Translations under genes and position numbers: made by a program
Assembly (NCBI GenBank): GCA_963666765.1
Contig: OY762933.1
Coordinates: forward strand, 1,302,001-1,366,000
DNA length: 64,000 bases
Direction: 5' to 3'
Source of the DNA: Foliamicus sp963666765
Lineage (GTDB): Bacteria; Pseudomonadota; Gammaproteobacteria; Steroidobacterales; Foliamicaceae
Shown: positions 51,126 through 58,520 of the stretch, piece after piece
Layout of the letters: every line of letters starts with the position of its first letter
How positions within the stretch are numbered: position 1 is the stretch's first letter
The notes under the pieces: generated by a model
Told to the model about the DNA's origin: nothing
Seen by the model: the letters and a program-made list of their open reading frames with translations, nothing else
Databases searched by the model: none

Positions 51126-52397
51126 ATGCGACAGGAAACCATTGCAATTCACGGTGGCTACGACCCCGATCCCACCACCAAGGCCATTGCCGTGCCCATC
51201 TACCAGACCGTGGCGTACGAATTCGACAACGCCCAGCACGGTGCGGACCTGTTCAACCTGGCGGTGCCGGGGAACATCTATACCCGCATCATGAACCCGA
51301 CCAACGACGTGCTGGAAAAGCGCCTCGCCGCGATGGAAGGCGGCGTCGCCGCGCTCGCCGTCAGCTCCGGCAGCGCGGCCATCAACTATTCGATCCTGAA
51401 TATTGCCGAAGCCGGCCAGAACATCGTTTCGGTGCCGCTCTTGTACGGCGGCACCTACACGCTGTTCACGCACATGCTTCCCAAGCAGGGCATCGAAGTC
51501 CGGCTGGCCGAAGACGACAACCCCGCCGCGATGGAAAAACACCTTGACGACAAGACCGTCGCCGTATTTGCCGAGACCATCGGCAATCCCGCCGGCAATA
51601 TCGCGGACATTGAGGCGCTGGCGGACATGGCGCACAGCCATGGCGTCCCGCTGATCGTGGACAGCACGGTCACGCCGCCGCCGCTGCTCAGGCCATTTGA
51701 TTTCGGGGCGGATATCGTCGTTCACTCGCTCACCAAGTACATCGGCGGGCACGGCAACTCCATGGGCGGCGCAATAATCGACAGCGGCAATTTCCCGTGG
51801 ACCGAACACGCCGACCGTTACCCGGGACTCACCCGGCCCGAGCCCTCCTATCACGGCGTCGTCTACACCGAAGCCCTGGGGCCGGAAGCCTATATCGGCC
51901 GCGCCCGCACCGTGCCCTTGCGGAACACGGGATCGGCCCTGAGCCCGCTGAATGCATTTCTGATACTGCAGGGCGTCGAAACGCTGTCGCTGCGCCTGGA
52001 GCGGCACGTCGAAAACACCTTCGCCGTGGCCAACTACCTGAAGGAGCACCCGCGGGTAGCGTGGGTCCACTACGCGGGCCTGCCGGAATCTCCGTACTAC
52101 GACCTGGCGCAGAAGTACACGAACGGACGGCCGTCCGCCCTGCTGAGTTTCGGCGTCGAGGGCGGCTTCGAGGCTGGCGTGAAGTTTTACGACGCGCTGG
52201 GGCTCTTCAGGCGGCTGGTCAATATCGGCGATGCCAAGTCGCTGGCGGCCCATCCCGCTTCAACCACGCACCGGCAGCTCACGGAGGAAGAGCAGGCGGC
52301 AGCCGGGGTGACCGCGGACATGATCCGGCTGTGCGTCGGAATCGAACACATCGACGACATCCTCGAGGACCTTGACCAGGCCCTGGCGGCGGGCTGA
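51126..52397 (+). CDS. metY: O-acylhomoserine sulfhydrylase (MetY)
   Basis: The 423-residue PLP enzyme forms homocysteine from O-acylhomoserine and sulfide. The PLP lysine lies in SLTKYIGGHG (K204); ETIAIHGGYDPDPTTKAIAV and PIYQTVAYEF at the start, VAVFAETIGNPAGNIADIEA and SLAAHPASTTHRQLT fit the MetY group. The ribosome site AAGGAG lies upstream of ATG 51126. It forms an operon with metA. Because MetA and MetY occur together, the pathway goes by direct sulfhydrylation rather than cystathionine. Confidence 0.94.
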   Translation: MRQETIAIHGGYDPDPTTKAIAVPIYQTVAYEFDNAQHGADLFNLAVPGNIYTRIMNPTNDVLEKRLAAMEGGVAALAVSSGSAAINYSILNIAEAGQNIVSVPLLYGGTYTLFTHMLPKQGIEVRLAEDDNPAAMEKHLDDKTVAVFAETIGNPAGNIADIEALADMAHSHGVPLIVDSTVTPPPLLRPFDFGADIVVHSLTKYIGGHGNSMGGAIIDSGNFPWTEHADRYPGLTRPEPSYHGVVYTEALGPEAYIGRARTVPLRNTGSALSPLNAFLILQGVETLSLRLERHVENTFAVANYLKEHPRVAWVHYAGLPESPYYDLAQKYTNGRPSALLSFGVEGGFEAGVKFYDALGLFRRLVNIGDAKSLAAHPASTTHRQLTEEEQAAAGVTADMIRLCVGIEHIDDILEDLDQALAAG

Positions 52398-52427
52398 TCG
52401 AGGCGCAGTTGATTCAGGGGACAAGTA

Positions 52428-52449
52428 GGCCCGCGGGTGACCGCGGGCC
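52428..52449 (+). terminator. Strong GC hairpin after metY
   Basis: GGCCCGCGG GTGA CCGCGGGCC is a perfect 9-bp stem 31 bases after the metY stop, in the gap between metY and the convergent tsaB. No T-run follows, so a Rho-independent terminator is likely but not certain. Confidence 0.55.
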
Positions 52450-52478
52450 GAAAGCCCCCCGGCATGGGCTGCCGGACC

Positions 52479-53213
52479 TCAGGCGTCTCCCAGCGCACTA
52501 CGCAGATACACGGGCCGGGCATCCTCCGGCTCAAGCAAACGGCCTGCAGCGTATTCCCGCATCGACAGTCGAAGCACTGCCCCGGCGCGGGAAGCAGCGT
52601 TCTCCGCCAGCCTTTTCACTCTGTGTGCGTTGGATGCCCGCAGGACCTCATTCTCGGACCACACCCGGCCGGCAGCGATGAATCGTTCAGTTCCCGGCAA
52701 GCGCGAGTGCGCCGCCGCAAGCCAGTCATCCGCCTCGGGCGACACCAGGCCCGATTCACCGACGCGATACCAGCCCAGGTAGACCTTGTCGCGCCCCGCC
52801 GGCAGACAAGGCGCAATCCATGCTTCTGGAGGAGCGCGGCCCTCCCTGGGAGCGAGGCCGTCCCCGGCCTCCTGGAGGGCGGGACGCCCTCGCTCCCAGG
52901 CGTCCTGCGCCAGCGCGGCGAGGCTGGAAACCGCGCACAATCCGATTCCCAGGCCGGCTCCCAATCCCTGTGCAGCGGCCGCGGCTACGCGCAGTCCGGT
53001 GAACGCGCCCGGGCCGCGCCCGAAAGCGATGCAATCGAGATCCTCAAGCGAGAGATCGACCTTGCCCAGGACCTCGTCTATCGCCTCAAACAGGACCGCC
53101 GCAACCTTGGCTCCGCCCGGCAACTGCGATTCGAAATGTCGATCTCCGTTGCAGGCCGCAACCGACGGGGGGCGCACGCCCGATTCCAGCGCCAGGCAGC
53201 GAAAGCCGCTCAT
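52479..53213 (-). CDS. tsaB: tRNA threonylcarbamoyladenosine protein TsaB with repeat-derived insertion
   Basis: TsaB is the scaffold partner of TsaD in making t6A37 on ANN-decoding tRNAs. The 244-residue protein has the family motifs LALESG, GRGPGAFTGLR (residues 65-75) and AAAAQGL. Residues 104-131 (from ERGRPALQEAGDGLAPREG) are encoded by a palindromic repeat at 52845-52900 and its edges; at the same place other TsaB proteins go directly from ...LAQGAW to the beta strand with DARMGEVY (here PAGRDKVYLGWY). The insertion keeps the frame. The start overlaps the helicase stop (ATGA), a pairing also known from E. coli yoaA-tsaB. Confidence 0.9.
   Translation of the reverse strand: MSGFRCLALESGVRPPSVAACNGDRHFESQLPGGAKVAAVLFEAIDEVLGKVDLSLEDLDCIAFGRGPGAFTGLRVAAAAAQGLGAGLGIGLCAVSSLAALAQDAWERGRPALQEAGDGLAPREGRAPPEAWIAPCLPAGRDKVYLGWYRVGESGLVSPEADDWLAAAHSRLPGTERFIAAGRVWSENEVLRASNAHRVKRLAENAASRAGAVLRLSMREYAAGRLLEPEDARPVYLRSALGDA
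52845..52900. repeat. Palindromic repeat inside tsaB
   Basis: The outer arms CCTGGGAGCGAG (52845-52856) and CTCGCTCCCAGG (52889-52900) are perfectly complementary. Inside lie GAGGCCG/CGGCCTC and GAGGGCG GGA CGCCCTC. The same inner parts occur at 5292-5329 and 10836-10852. It is translated in frame as part of TsaB. Confidence 0.88.
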
Positions 53214-55225
53214 GCCGCCGCCTGGCGGGCCGTCGCGGCCACCCGAGTCATGAAGCTCACCGCCTCGTCCGGGTCCCGGGTCAGCGGCATCGGCGGCAGG
53301 CTGGCCAGAAAGCGGCGGCCGTAGCCCTTGGTAAGCAGGCGCTGATCGCAGATCATCACAATCCCCTTGTCGGTTTCGCCGCGAACCAGCCGCCCCACGC
53401 CCTGTTTTAGCGCAAGCACCGCCTCGGGCAAGGAAATCTCGTTGAAGGGATCGCCGCCACGCGCCCGCACAGCCTGCTGACGGGCCCGGTATACGGGATT
53501 ACCGGGCGCCTCGAACGGCAGCCGGTCGATAACGACGAGAATCAGATCTTCGCCGCGCACGTCCACGCCCTGCCAGAAACTCCGCGTACCCAGGAGGATG
53601 CAATCCCCGCGGCTCCTGAATTCCTCGAGCAGCAGACTACGCGGTCTGCCCGCCCCCTGGGCGACAAAGCGGTCCTTCCAATCGGGGCTCCTGCTCAGTA
53701 TCTCCTTCGCCTCGTCGAGCGCGCGATAGCTGGTAAACAGCAGGAAGGCCCGGCCGCCGGCAGCGGCAGCCAGCGGCAGGGCGGCGTTCAGCACCGCCTC
53801 GGTAAACCCTTCCGCCGTACGACCTGGCACCGGCAGGTTCCGCGGCACAAAAAGCAATGCATTGCGCCGGTAGTCGTAGGGGCTCTCCACAAGCAATTCG
53901 CGCGCGTCCTCGAATCCCAGGCGGCGTGCGAAATGCGTGAAATCGCCGTCTATGCTCAGCGTCGCCGAGGAAAAGATCCACGAGGCTTCGCAGTCCTCAA
54001 CCAGGCGCTGGAATTCCCCGGCAATGTCCACGGGGGTCAGATTCAGGCTGACGTGGCTGCGCGTGGTGCGAATCCACCCGGCGCGCAGGTTCCCGGGCAC
54101 CGCGGGGTCGGCGTCAAAATCCGCATCGGGGTAGGCGTAATCCGCATACTCGAACTCGCCGTCCTGGCGCAATTCATCCAATGCGCCGGACATGAACCCC
54201 AGACGGTCGCACATCTCCCGCAAACCGGCGGTGGACAGCATCAGGGCGTCCTGCTCATCATCAACAGCGTCCTCGCAACACTCGAAAAGCTGTTCCATCG
54301 CGAAATCAAGCATCTCAATCTCGCGGCGGAGCATTGCCGGCGTCCAGTCGGTCTCTCCCGGTTCGCGCGGACAGGCCAGGCGCAGGTCGCGCACGGCGTT
54401 GCGCAGCGCATCGTACTCCTCCTCAACTTCCGCCCAGACGCCCGCAGCCAGCGCCTCGCGCTGGATGTCTTTCAAGGCATCGACGATCTGCCCCGTGCCC
54501 AGCGTGAGCGCAAGGCTTTCCCGGGCCACTTCCGGCAGGGCATGGGCTTCATCCACGACCACGCAATCGAACCTGGGCAACAGCCCGTCCGCTCCGGCGG
54601 CCTTGAGTTGCAGATCGGCCATCAGCACATGGTGATTGACCACCACGATCCGCGCCCGCACAGCCTCATCGCGCGCCCCAAACACGTGGCAGGACTCGAA
54701 ATCCGGGCAATCCTTGCCCAGACAGTTTTCGCGGGTGGAGGTTACGCGCCTCAGAATCGGCGCATTCTCCGGCACTCCCCGGCACTGGGCCAGGTCCCCG
54801 GAAACCGTGTGATCGGCCCAGGACCGAACGCTCTCCAGGTCAATCCGCTCGCGCTCAGCGAGTTCGCCCTGGGCTTCGGCGGCACGCGCGAGACGGTAGC
54901 GGCACAGGTAGTTGGCGCGGCCCTTCAGCATGCGCACCTTGACCGGGCGCCCCAGCGCCTCGCTCGCCTGCGGCAGGTCGCGCAGGAACAACTGGTCCTG
55001 AAGATTGCGCGAATGGGTGGATATCACCGCGCGTCGCCCGGCAAGCAAGGCAGGAACGAGATAGGCGAGGGTCTTTCCGGCCCCCGGTCCCGCCTCGGCG
55101 ATCAGGCTGCCGCCGTCAGCCAGCGTCTCGGCCACGGCCAGCGCCATCTGCTGCTGACCCTCGCGCGCTACAAAGCGTTCGACCGCGAACGACAGCGGCC
55201 CATCCGAAGCAAAAGCTTCCAGCAC
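53210..55225 (-). CDS. yoaA: ATP-dependent DNA helicase, YoaA/DinG family
   Basis: The XPD-like superfamily 2 helicase of about 671 residues has Walker A EAGPGAGKTLAY, DEAH box VVVDEAHALPEVA, and an iron-sulfur cluster cysteine set in CRGVPEN...NCLGKDCPDFESCHVF; QGVGRLVRGETDKG is motif VI. GTG 55225 places the start at LEAFASDGPLSF, which aligns with the beginning of E. coli YoaA (FAPDGQL). No ribosome site lies before it; instead AGGAGGGCGAA lies before an ATC at 55246, so a non-standard or mutated start is possible. The longer frame to 55432 runs through a repeat and the end of dnaB. It acts in DNA repair. Confidence 0.88.
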   Translation of the reverse strand: MLEAFASDGPLSFAVERFVAREGQQQMALAVAETLADGGSLIAEAGPGAGKTLAYLVPALLAGRRAVISTHSRNLQDQLFLRDLPQASEALGRPVKVRMLKGRANYLCRYRLARAAEAQGELAERERIDLESVRSWADHTVSGDLAQCRGVPENAPILRRVTSTRENCLGKDCPDFESCHVFGARDEAVRARIVVVNHHVLMADLQLKAAGADGLLPRFDCVVVDEAHALPEVARESLALTLGTGQIVDALKDIQREALAAGVWAEVEEEYDALRNAVRDLRLACPREPGETDWTPAMLRREIEMLDFAMEQLFECCEDAVDDEQDALMLSTAGLREMCDRLGFMSGALDELRQDGEFEYADYAYPDADFDADPAVPGNLRAGWIRTTRSHVSLNLTPVDIAGEFQRLVEDCEASWIFSSATLSIDGDFTHFARRLGFEDARELLVESPYDYRRNALLFVPRNLPVPGRTAEGFTEAVLNAALPLAAAAGGRAFLLFTSYRALDEAKEILSRSPDWKDRFVAQGAGRPRSLLLEEFRSRGDCILLGTRSFWQGVDVRGEDLILVVIDRLPFEAPGNPVYRARQQAVRARGGDPFNEISLPEAVLALKQGVGRLVRGETDKGIVMICDQRLLTKGYGRRFLASLPPMPLTRDPDEAVSFMTRVAATARQAAA

Positions 55226-55276
55226 CTGGTCGGCCGTATTACTGATTTCGCCCTCCTCTGCCTGCGTGCGGGTGAA

Positions 55277-55331
55277 TGAGGGCGGGACACTGTGAGGGCA
55301 ATGCCGTGCGGGCAGTGCCCCCACTCCCGCC
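55277..55331. repeat. Palindromic repeat between dnaB and the helicase gene
   Basis: GAGGGCGGGACACTGTGAGGG followed by GGGCAGTGCCC and TCCCGCC shows the same building blocks as the copies at 5271 and 7640. It fills the 108-base space between the dnaB stop and the helicase start. Confidence 0.65.
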
Positions 55332-55332
55332 T

Positions 55333-56736
55333 TCAGTACTCGACGGACGGAACCGGCGCCATTTCTTCCTGCTCGTCGCCGGGCTGAAGGTCGCGAAAGC
55401 GCATGCAGGCGCTTTCGAAATACACCTCGCACTCGCCGGTGGGTCCGTTGCGCTGCTTTGCCACATGCAATACGCGCTTGTTGACGTGGAAGAGATCCTG
55501 CCTTTCCTGACTATCGGGCAAGGTCACGAACGCAACGACATCAGCGTCCTGCTCGATCGCGCCGGAGTCGCGCAGGTCGGAGAGTTGCACCCGGCGGTCA
55601 GGACGGCGTTCCACCTCACGGTTCAACTGCGAAAGCACCACCACCGGCACTTCCAGCTCGCGAGCCAGCGCCTTGAGCGACTTCGAGATGGCGCCCAGCT
55701 CGATGGCCCGGTTCACGTCGCGGCGTTCGGAGGGCGAGGCATCGAGCAGTTGCAGGTAATCCACGAGGATCAGGCCCAGCTTGCGGCCGGCCCGCTCTTC
55801 AGCCCGCGACACCCGACGGGCGCGTGAGCGGATCCGGTCGGGTGTCAGCAACTGGGAATCGTCAATCAACAGCGGCGCTTCCTTCAGCATGTTCAGCGCG
55901 CTGTTGACCTTGCTCCAGTTACGCCCGATCTTGCCGATGCGAAGGTCCGAGTGGTCGATTTCACCCAGCGAGGAAAGCAGCCTCAGCGCGATCTGCTTCT
56001 TGGGCATCTCCAGGCTGAAAAGCAGGGCCGACACCGGCTTCTGGCTCAGTACCGCCGATTGCGCGATGGTCAGCGCCAGCGATGTCTTGCCCAGCGACGG
56101 GCGGCCGGCCAGGATGATCAAATCGCCGTTCTGCAATCCGGCGGTCAGATTGTCGAAATCGGTAAGCCCGGTAGCCACGCCGGTCACCACATCGCCGCTT
56201 TTTTCTCGCTCGCGCAGCCAGTTGACCAGTTCGGTGCGGAATGCGTCGCTCATGCCCAGTTCTTCGAGGTCGCCCTTGTAACTCTGCTCGTTGATCCGGA
56301 AGATTTCCTGCTCCGCTTCTTCCAGAAGTTCCTCGGCTTCCTTGCCGCCGGTCTTCAGCACGCGCCCGGTGATCCGCCTCCCCGCGCGCGCCAACTGGCG
56401 CAGGATGGACATGTCGCGAACGATGCGGGCGTAAGTCTCGACATTGGCCGCGCTGGGCGTGCCGATCAATAGGTTCCCGACATATCCGGCGCCACCGGCG
56501 TCGTCCAGTTTCTCGCGGGAGCGAAGATGCTCGCAGACGGTGAGATTGTCGCAGTGCTTGCCGTCGTTGATCAGATCGCGAATCGCGCCGAAAATCAGGC
56601 GGTGGTCGTCGCGCGAAAAATCGCCGCCCCCCAGAAGGTCCGCCACCTCATCCCAGGTCTCGTTGTCCAGCATGAGGCCGCCAAGCAGGGCACGCTCGGC
56701 GTCAACCGAAGAGGGAAGAAGATCGCTCTCAGCCAT
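55333..56736 (-). CDS. dnaB: Replicative DNA helicase DnaB
   Basis: From ATG 56736 the protein has 467 residues, a normal length. The N-terminal domain (SVDAERALLGGLMLDNETWD) and the RecA-like core are clear: GDLIILAGRPSLGKTSLAL (Walker A), LILVDYLQLL (Walker B), LSQLNREVERRPDRRVQLSD and SGAIEQDADVV, all standard DnaB motifs. It unwinds DNA at the fork. It overlaps rplI by eight bases. The open frame upstream of 56736 is the shadow of the acidic tail of rplI. Confidence 0.97.
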   Translation of the reverse strand: MAESDLLPSSVDAERALLGGLMLDNETWDEVADLLGGGDFSRDDHRLIFGAIRDLINDGKHCDNLTVCEHLRSREKLDDAGGAGYVGNLLIGTPSAANVETYARIVRDMSILRQLARAGRRITGRVLKTGGKEAEELLEEAEQEIFRINEQSYKGDLEELGMSDAFRTELVNWLREREKSGDVVTGVATGLTDFDNLTAGLQNGDLIILAGRPSLGKTSLALTIAQSAVLSQKPVSALLFSLEMPKKQIALRLLSSLGEIDHSDLRIGKIGRNWSKVNSALNMLKEAPLLIDDSQLLTPDRIRSRARRVSRAEERAGRKLGLILVDYLQLLDASPSERRDVNRAIELGAISKSLKALARELEVPVVVLSQLNREVERRPDRRVQLSDLRDSGAIEQDADVVAFVTLPDSQERQDLFHVNKRVLHVAKQRNGPTGECEVYFESACMRFRDLQPGDEQEEMAPVPSVEY

Positions 56737-57379
56737 CTCCGGCGGAATCCGCCGCCTGAACCTCAGCCTCGGTGTCCGATTCGGCGGTCTCAGCACCCGC
56801 CGCTTCGTCCGTCGGCTCCGATTCCTGAACGGCCTCGTCCGTGTCCGCGACCGCAAGCTGCGCCTCTTCCGCTTCCTCATCCTCGTCCGCCGGAAGCGGC
56901 TCGGCGCCCGGCAGGGCCTCGGTCTCGCCAGCCTGTCCGACCACCCGGATCGTGGCATCCTGCTGCACGTCGGCATGCAGCTTCAGCGTAACGGGGTGCT
57001 CGCCCAGCTCCTTGATCGGACCGTCGGGCATCTGCACTTCCGAGCGCGACACTTCGACGCCGGCTTCCTCGAATCCCGCGGAAATCTCCGCCGGTCCGAC
57101 CGAACCGTACAGCTTGCCGACCGGGCCGGCGTTGGCGATGATGGTGAGCGGCAGCACCGCCTTCACCTGCGCGGCGCGGGCCGTGGTGGCGGCCATGCGT
57201 TCGCTTTCCATCGCCATCAATTCGGCGCGCCGCTCTTCAAACGCGGCAATCTGCTCCTCGGTGGCGGGCGCCGCCTTGCCCTGGGGCAGCAGGTAATTGC
57301 GCCCGTATCCGGCGCGCACGTCCACGATTTCCCCGATTCCGCCGAGGCTCTCGACACTTTCCAGGAGAATGATCCGCAT
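56729..57379 (-). CDS. rplI: Ribosomal protein bL9 with acidic C-terminal tail
   Basis: This 216-residue protein begins MRIILLESVESLGGIGEIVDV with the GYGRNYLLPQGKA motif, the bL9 N-terminal domain, and continues with the long helix and C-terminal domain to about residue 148. Usual bL9 ends there. Here about 65 more residues follow, rich in Glu, Asp and Ala (ADEDEEAEEAQLAVADTDEA and similar). A GTG directly before the ATG is an alternative start. The gene lies nine bases after rpsR. Confidence 0.95.
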   Translation of the reverse strand: MRIILLESVESLGGIGEIVDVRAGYGRNYLLPQGKAAPATEEQIAAFEERRAELMAMESERMAATTARAAQVKAVLPLTIIANAGPVGKLYGSVGPAEISAGFEEAGVEVSRSEVQMPDGPIKELGEHPVTLKLHADVQQDATIRVVGQAGETEALPGAEPLPADEDEEAEEAQLAVADTDEAVQESEPTDEAAGAETAESDTEAEVQAADSAGDG

Positions 57380-57388
57380 CACGCCACC

Positions 57389-57616
57389 CTACTTCTGCTG
57401 ATCAGTGTAAGGCAGCAGGGCCAGGTAGCGAGCCCGCTTGACGGCCAGGGCCAACTGCCTCTGATACCTTGCGGAGGTTCCGGTAGTGCGGGCGGGAATG
57501 ATCTTGCCCGTCTCGGTAACGAACTGCCGAAGCAGCCCCACGTCCTTGTAGTCGATCTCCTTGATGCCTTCCGCCGTGAACTTGCAATAGCGGCGGCGCC
57601 GGTTGTAGCGATTCAT
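57389..57616 (-). CDS. rpsR: Ribosomal protein bS18
   Basis: This 75-residue protein has the standard bS18 sequence: RRRRYCKFTAEGIKEIDYKD, KIIPARTTGTSARYQRQLA, VKRARYLALLPYT. It is a small-subunit protein next to bS6, with which it pairs in the 30S platform. It overlaps rpsF by four bases. No anomaly. Confidence 0.97.
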   Translation of the reverse strand: MNRYNRRRRYCKFTAEGIKEIDYKDVGLLRQFVTETGKIIPARTTGTSARYQRQLALAVKRARYLALLPYTDQQK

Positions 57617-58419
57617 TCCTTTGCCTCCTTCGACTCGTCGTCTTTGCCGGCGGCGGCATCATCGACCGGCGCGTCACTCTCCCCCGGCTCATCGTCGGTC
57701 CGGCTTTCCGCTTCGTCAGGCGGTTCATCAGCGGAGCCGTCCTTTGCTTCCTCCGCTGCAGCCCCGGCTTCCTTCGCGGCCTGCTCCGATTCGTCCGCTG
57801 CAGCCTCGGCCTCTTCTGCCTGATCGGCCTCCTCCGGCGCATCCCCGGACTCGTCCGAGGCCTCAGGCGCCGCATCGGACTCTTCGGTGGCTTCGGATTC
57901 CGGCGACGCTGCAGCTTCTCCGGCGGGTTCGGATTCCGCTGCCGCATCAGCCTTCGGCTCGGCTTCGGAAGCCGGCGCATCGTCGGTGGCCGCTTTCGCC
58001 CTGGCATCCTTCTCACTGCCCGCGTCGCGCTTGGCGCGACGCCCGTGGGCGACTTCCCGGTCGTACGGAAACTCGCGGTTCTCGCGCGCCGCCTCCTTCT
58101 CGACCGCCCTGGCCAGAACGGATTGCTCACTGACAGCGTCGTCGCGGCGAACGACAAGGTGACGCAATACCGCGTCGCTGAAATGCAGCGCGCCCACAAG
58201 TTCGTCCAGGGTGTCCCGTGCGCACTCCACGTTCATCAGCATGTAGTGCGCCTTTTGCACCTTGGCGATGGGGTAGGCGAGCATTCGTCTCCCCAGGTCC
58301 TCGTTTCGATGAACCTGGCCCTGGCCGCCTTCGATGATGCCGACGTAACGATCCATCATTACGCGGGCCCGTTCACTCTGATCCGGATGGATCAGAAGCA
58401 TGATTTCGTAGTGTCGCAA
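57613..58419 (-). CDS. rpsF: Ribosomal protein bS6 with very long acidic tail
   Basis: This 268-residue protein has the bS6 domain in residues 1-100 (MRHYEIMLLIHPDQSERAR, NEDLGRRMLAYPIAKVQKAH, YMLMNVEC, VLRHLVVRRDD). bS6 is usually 95-135 residues. The rest, from about residue 125, is a low-complexity tail made of Ala, Glu, Asp and Ser (for example PEASDESGDAPEEADQAEEA). It resembles an extreme form of the glutamate tail that RimK adds to E. coli S6. The frame is uninterrupted and ends at the rpsR start, so the tail is truly encoded. Confidence 0.95.
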   Translation of the reverse strand: MRHYEIMLLIHPDQSERARVMMDRYVGIIEGGQGQVHRNEDLGRRMLAYPIAKVQKAHYMLMNVECARDTLDELVGALHFSDAVLRHLVVRRDDAVSEQSVLARAVEKEAARENREFPYDREVAHGRRAKRDAGSEKDARAKAATDDAPASEAEPKADAAAESEPAGEAAASPESEATEESDAAPEASDESGDAPEEADQAEEAEAAADESEQAAKEAGAAAEEAKDGSADEPPDEAESRTDDEPGESDAPVDDAAAGKDDESKEAKE

Positions 58420-58520
58420 TGGACCTCCTCAGTGGTCTTTGGCCGCCCGCCTGCGCGGTGCGGCTAAGGAGACAGCGCAAGCCTGAACCTGCAGCGTGGG
58501 GCGGAATTATACGGGAACCG

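Noticed and set aside
53933..55279. 448-codon open frame on the plus strand
   Set aside because: It is the antisense shadow of the YoaA/DinG helicase; no ribosome site or known motif.
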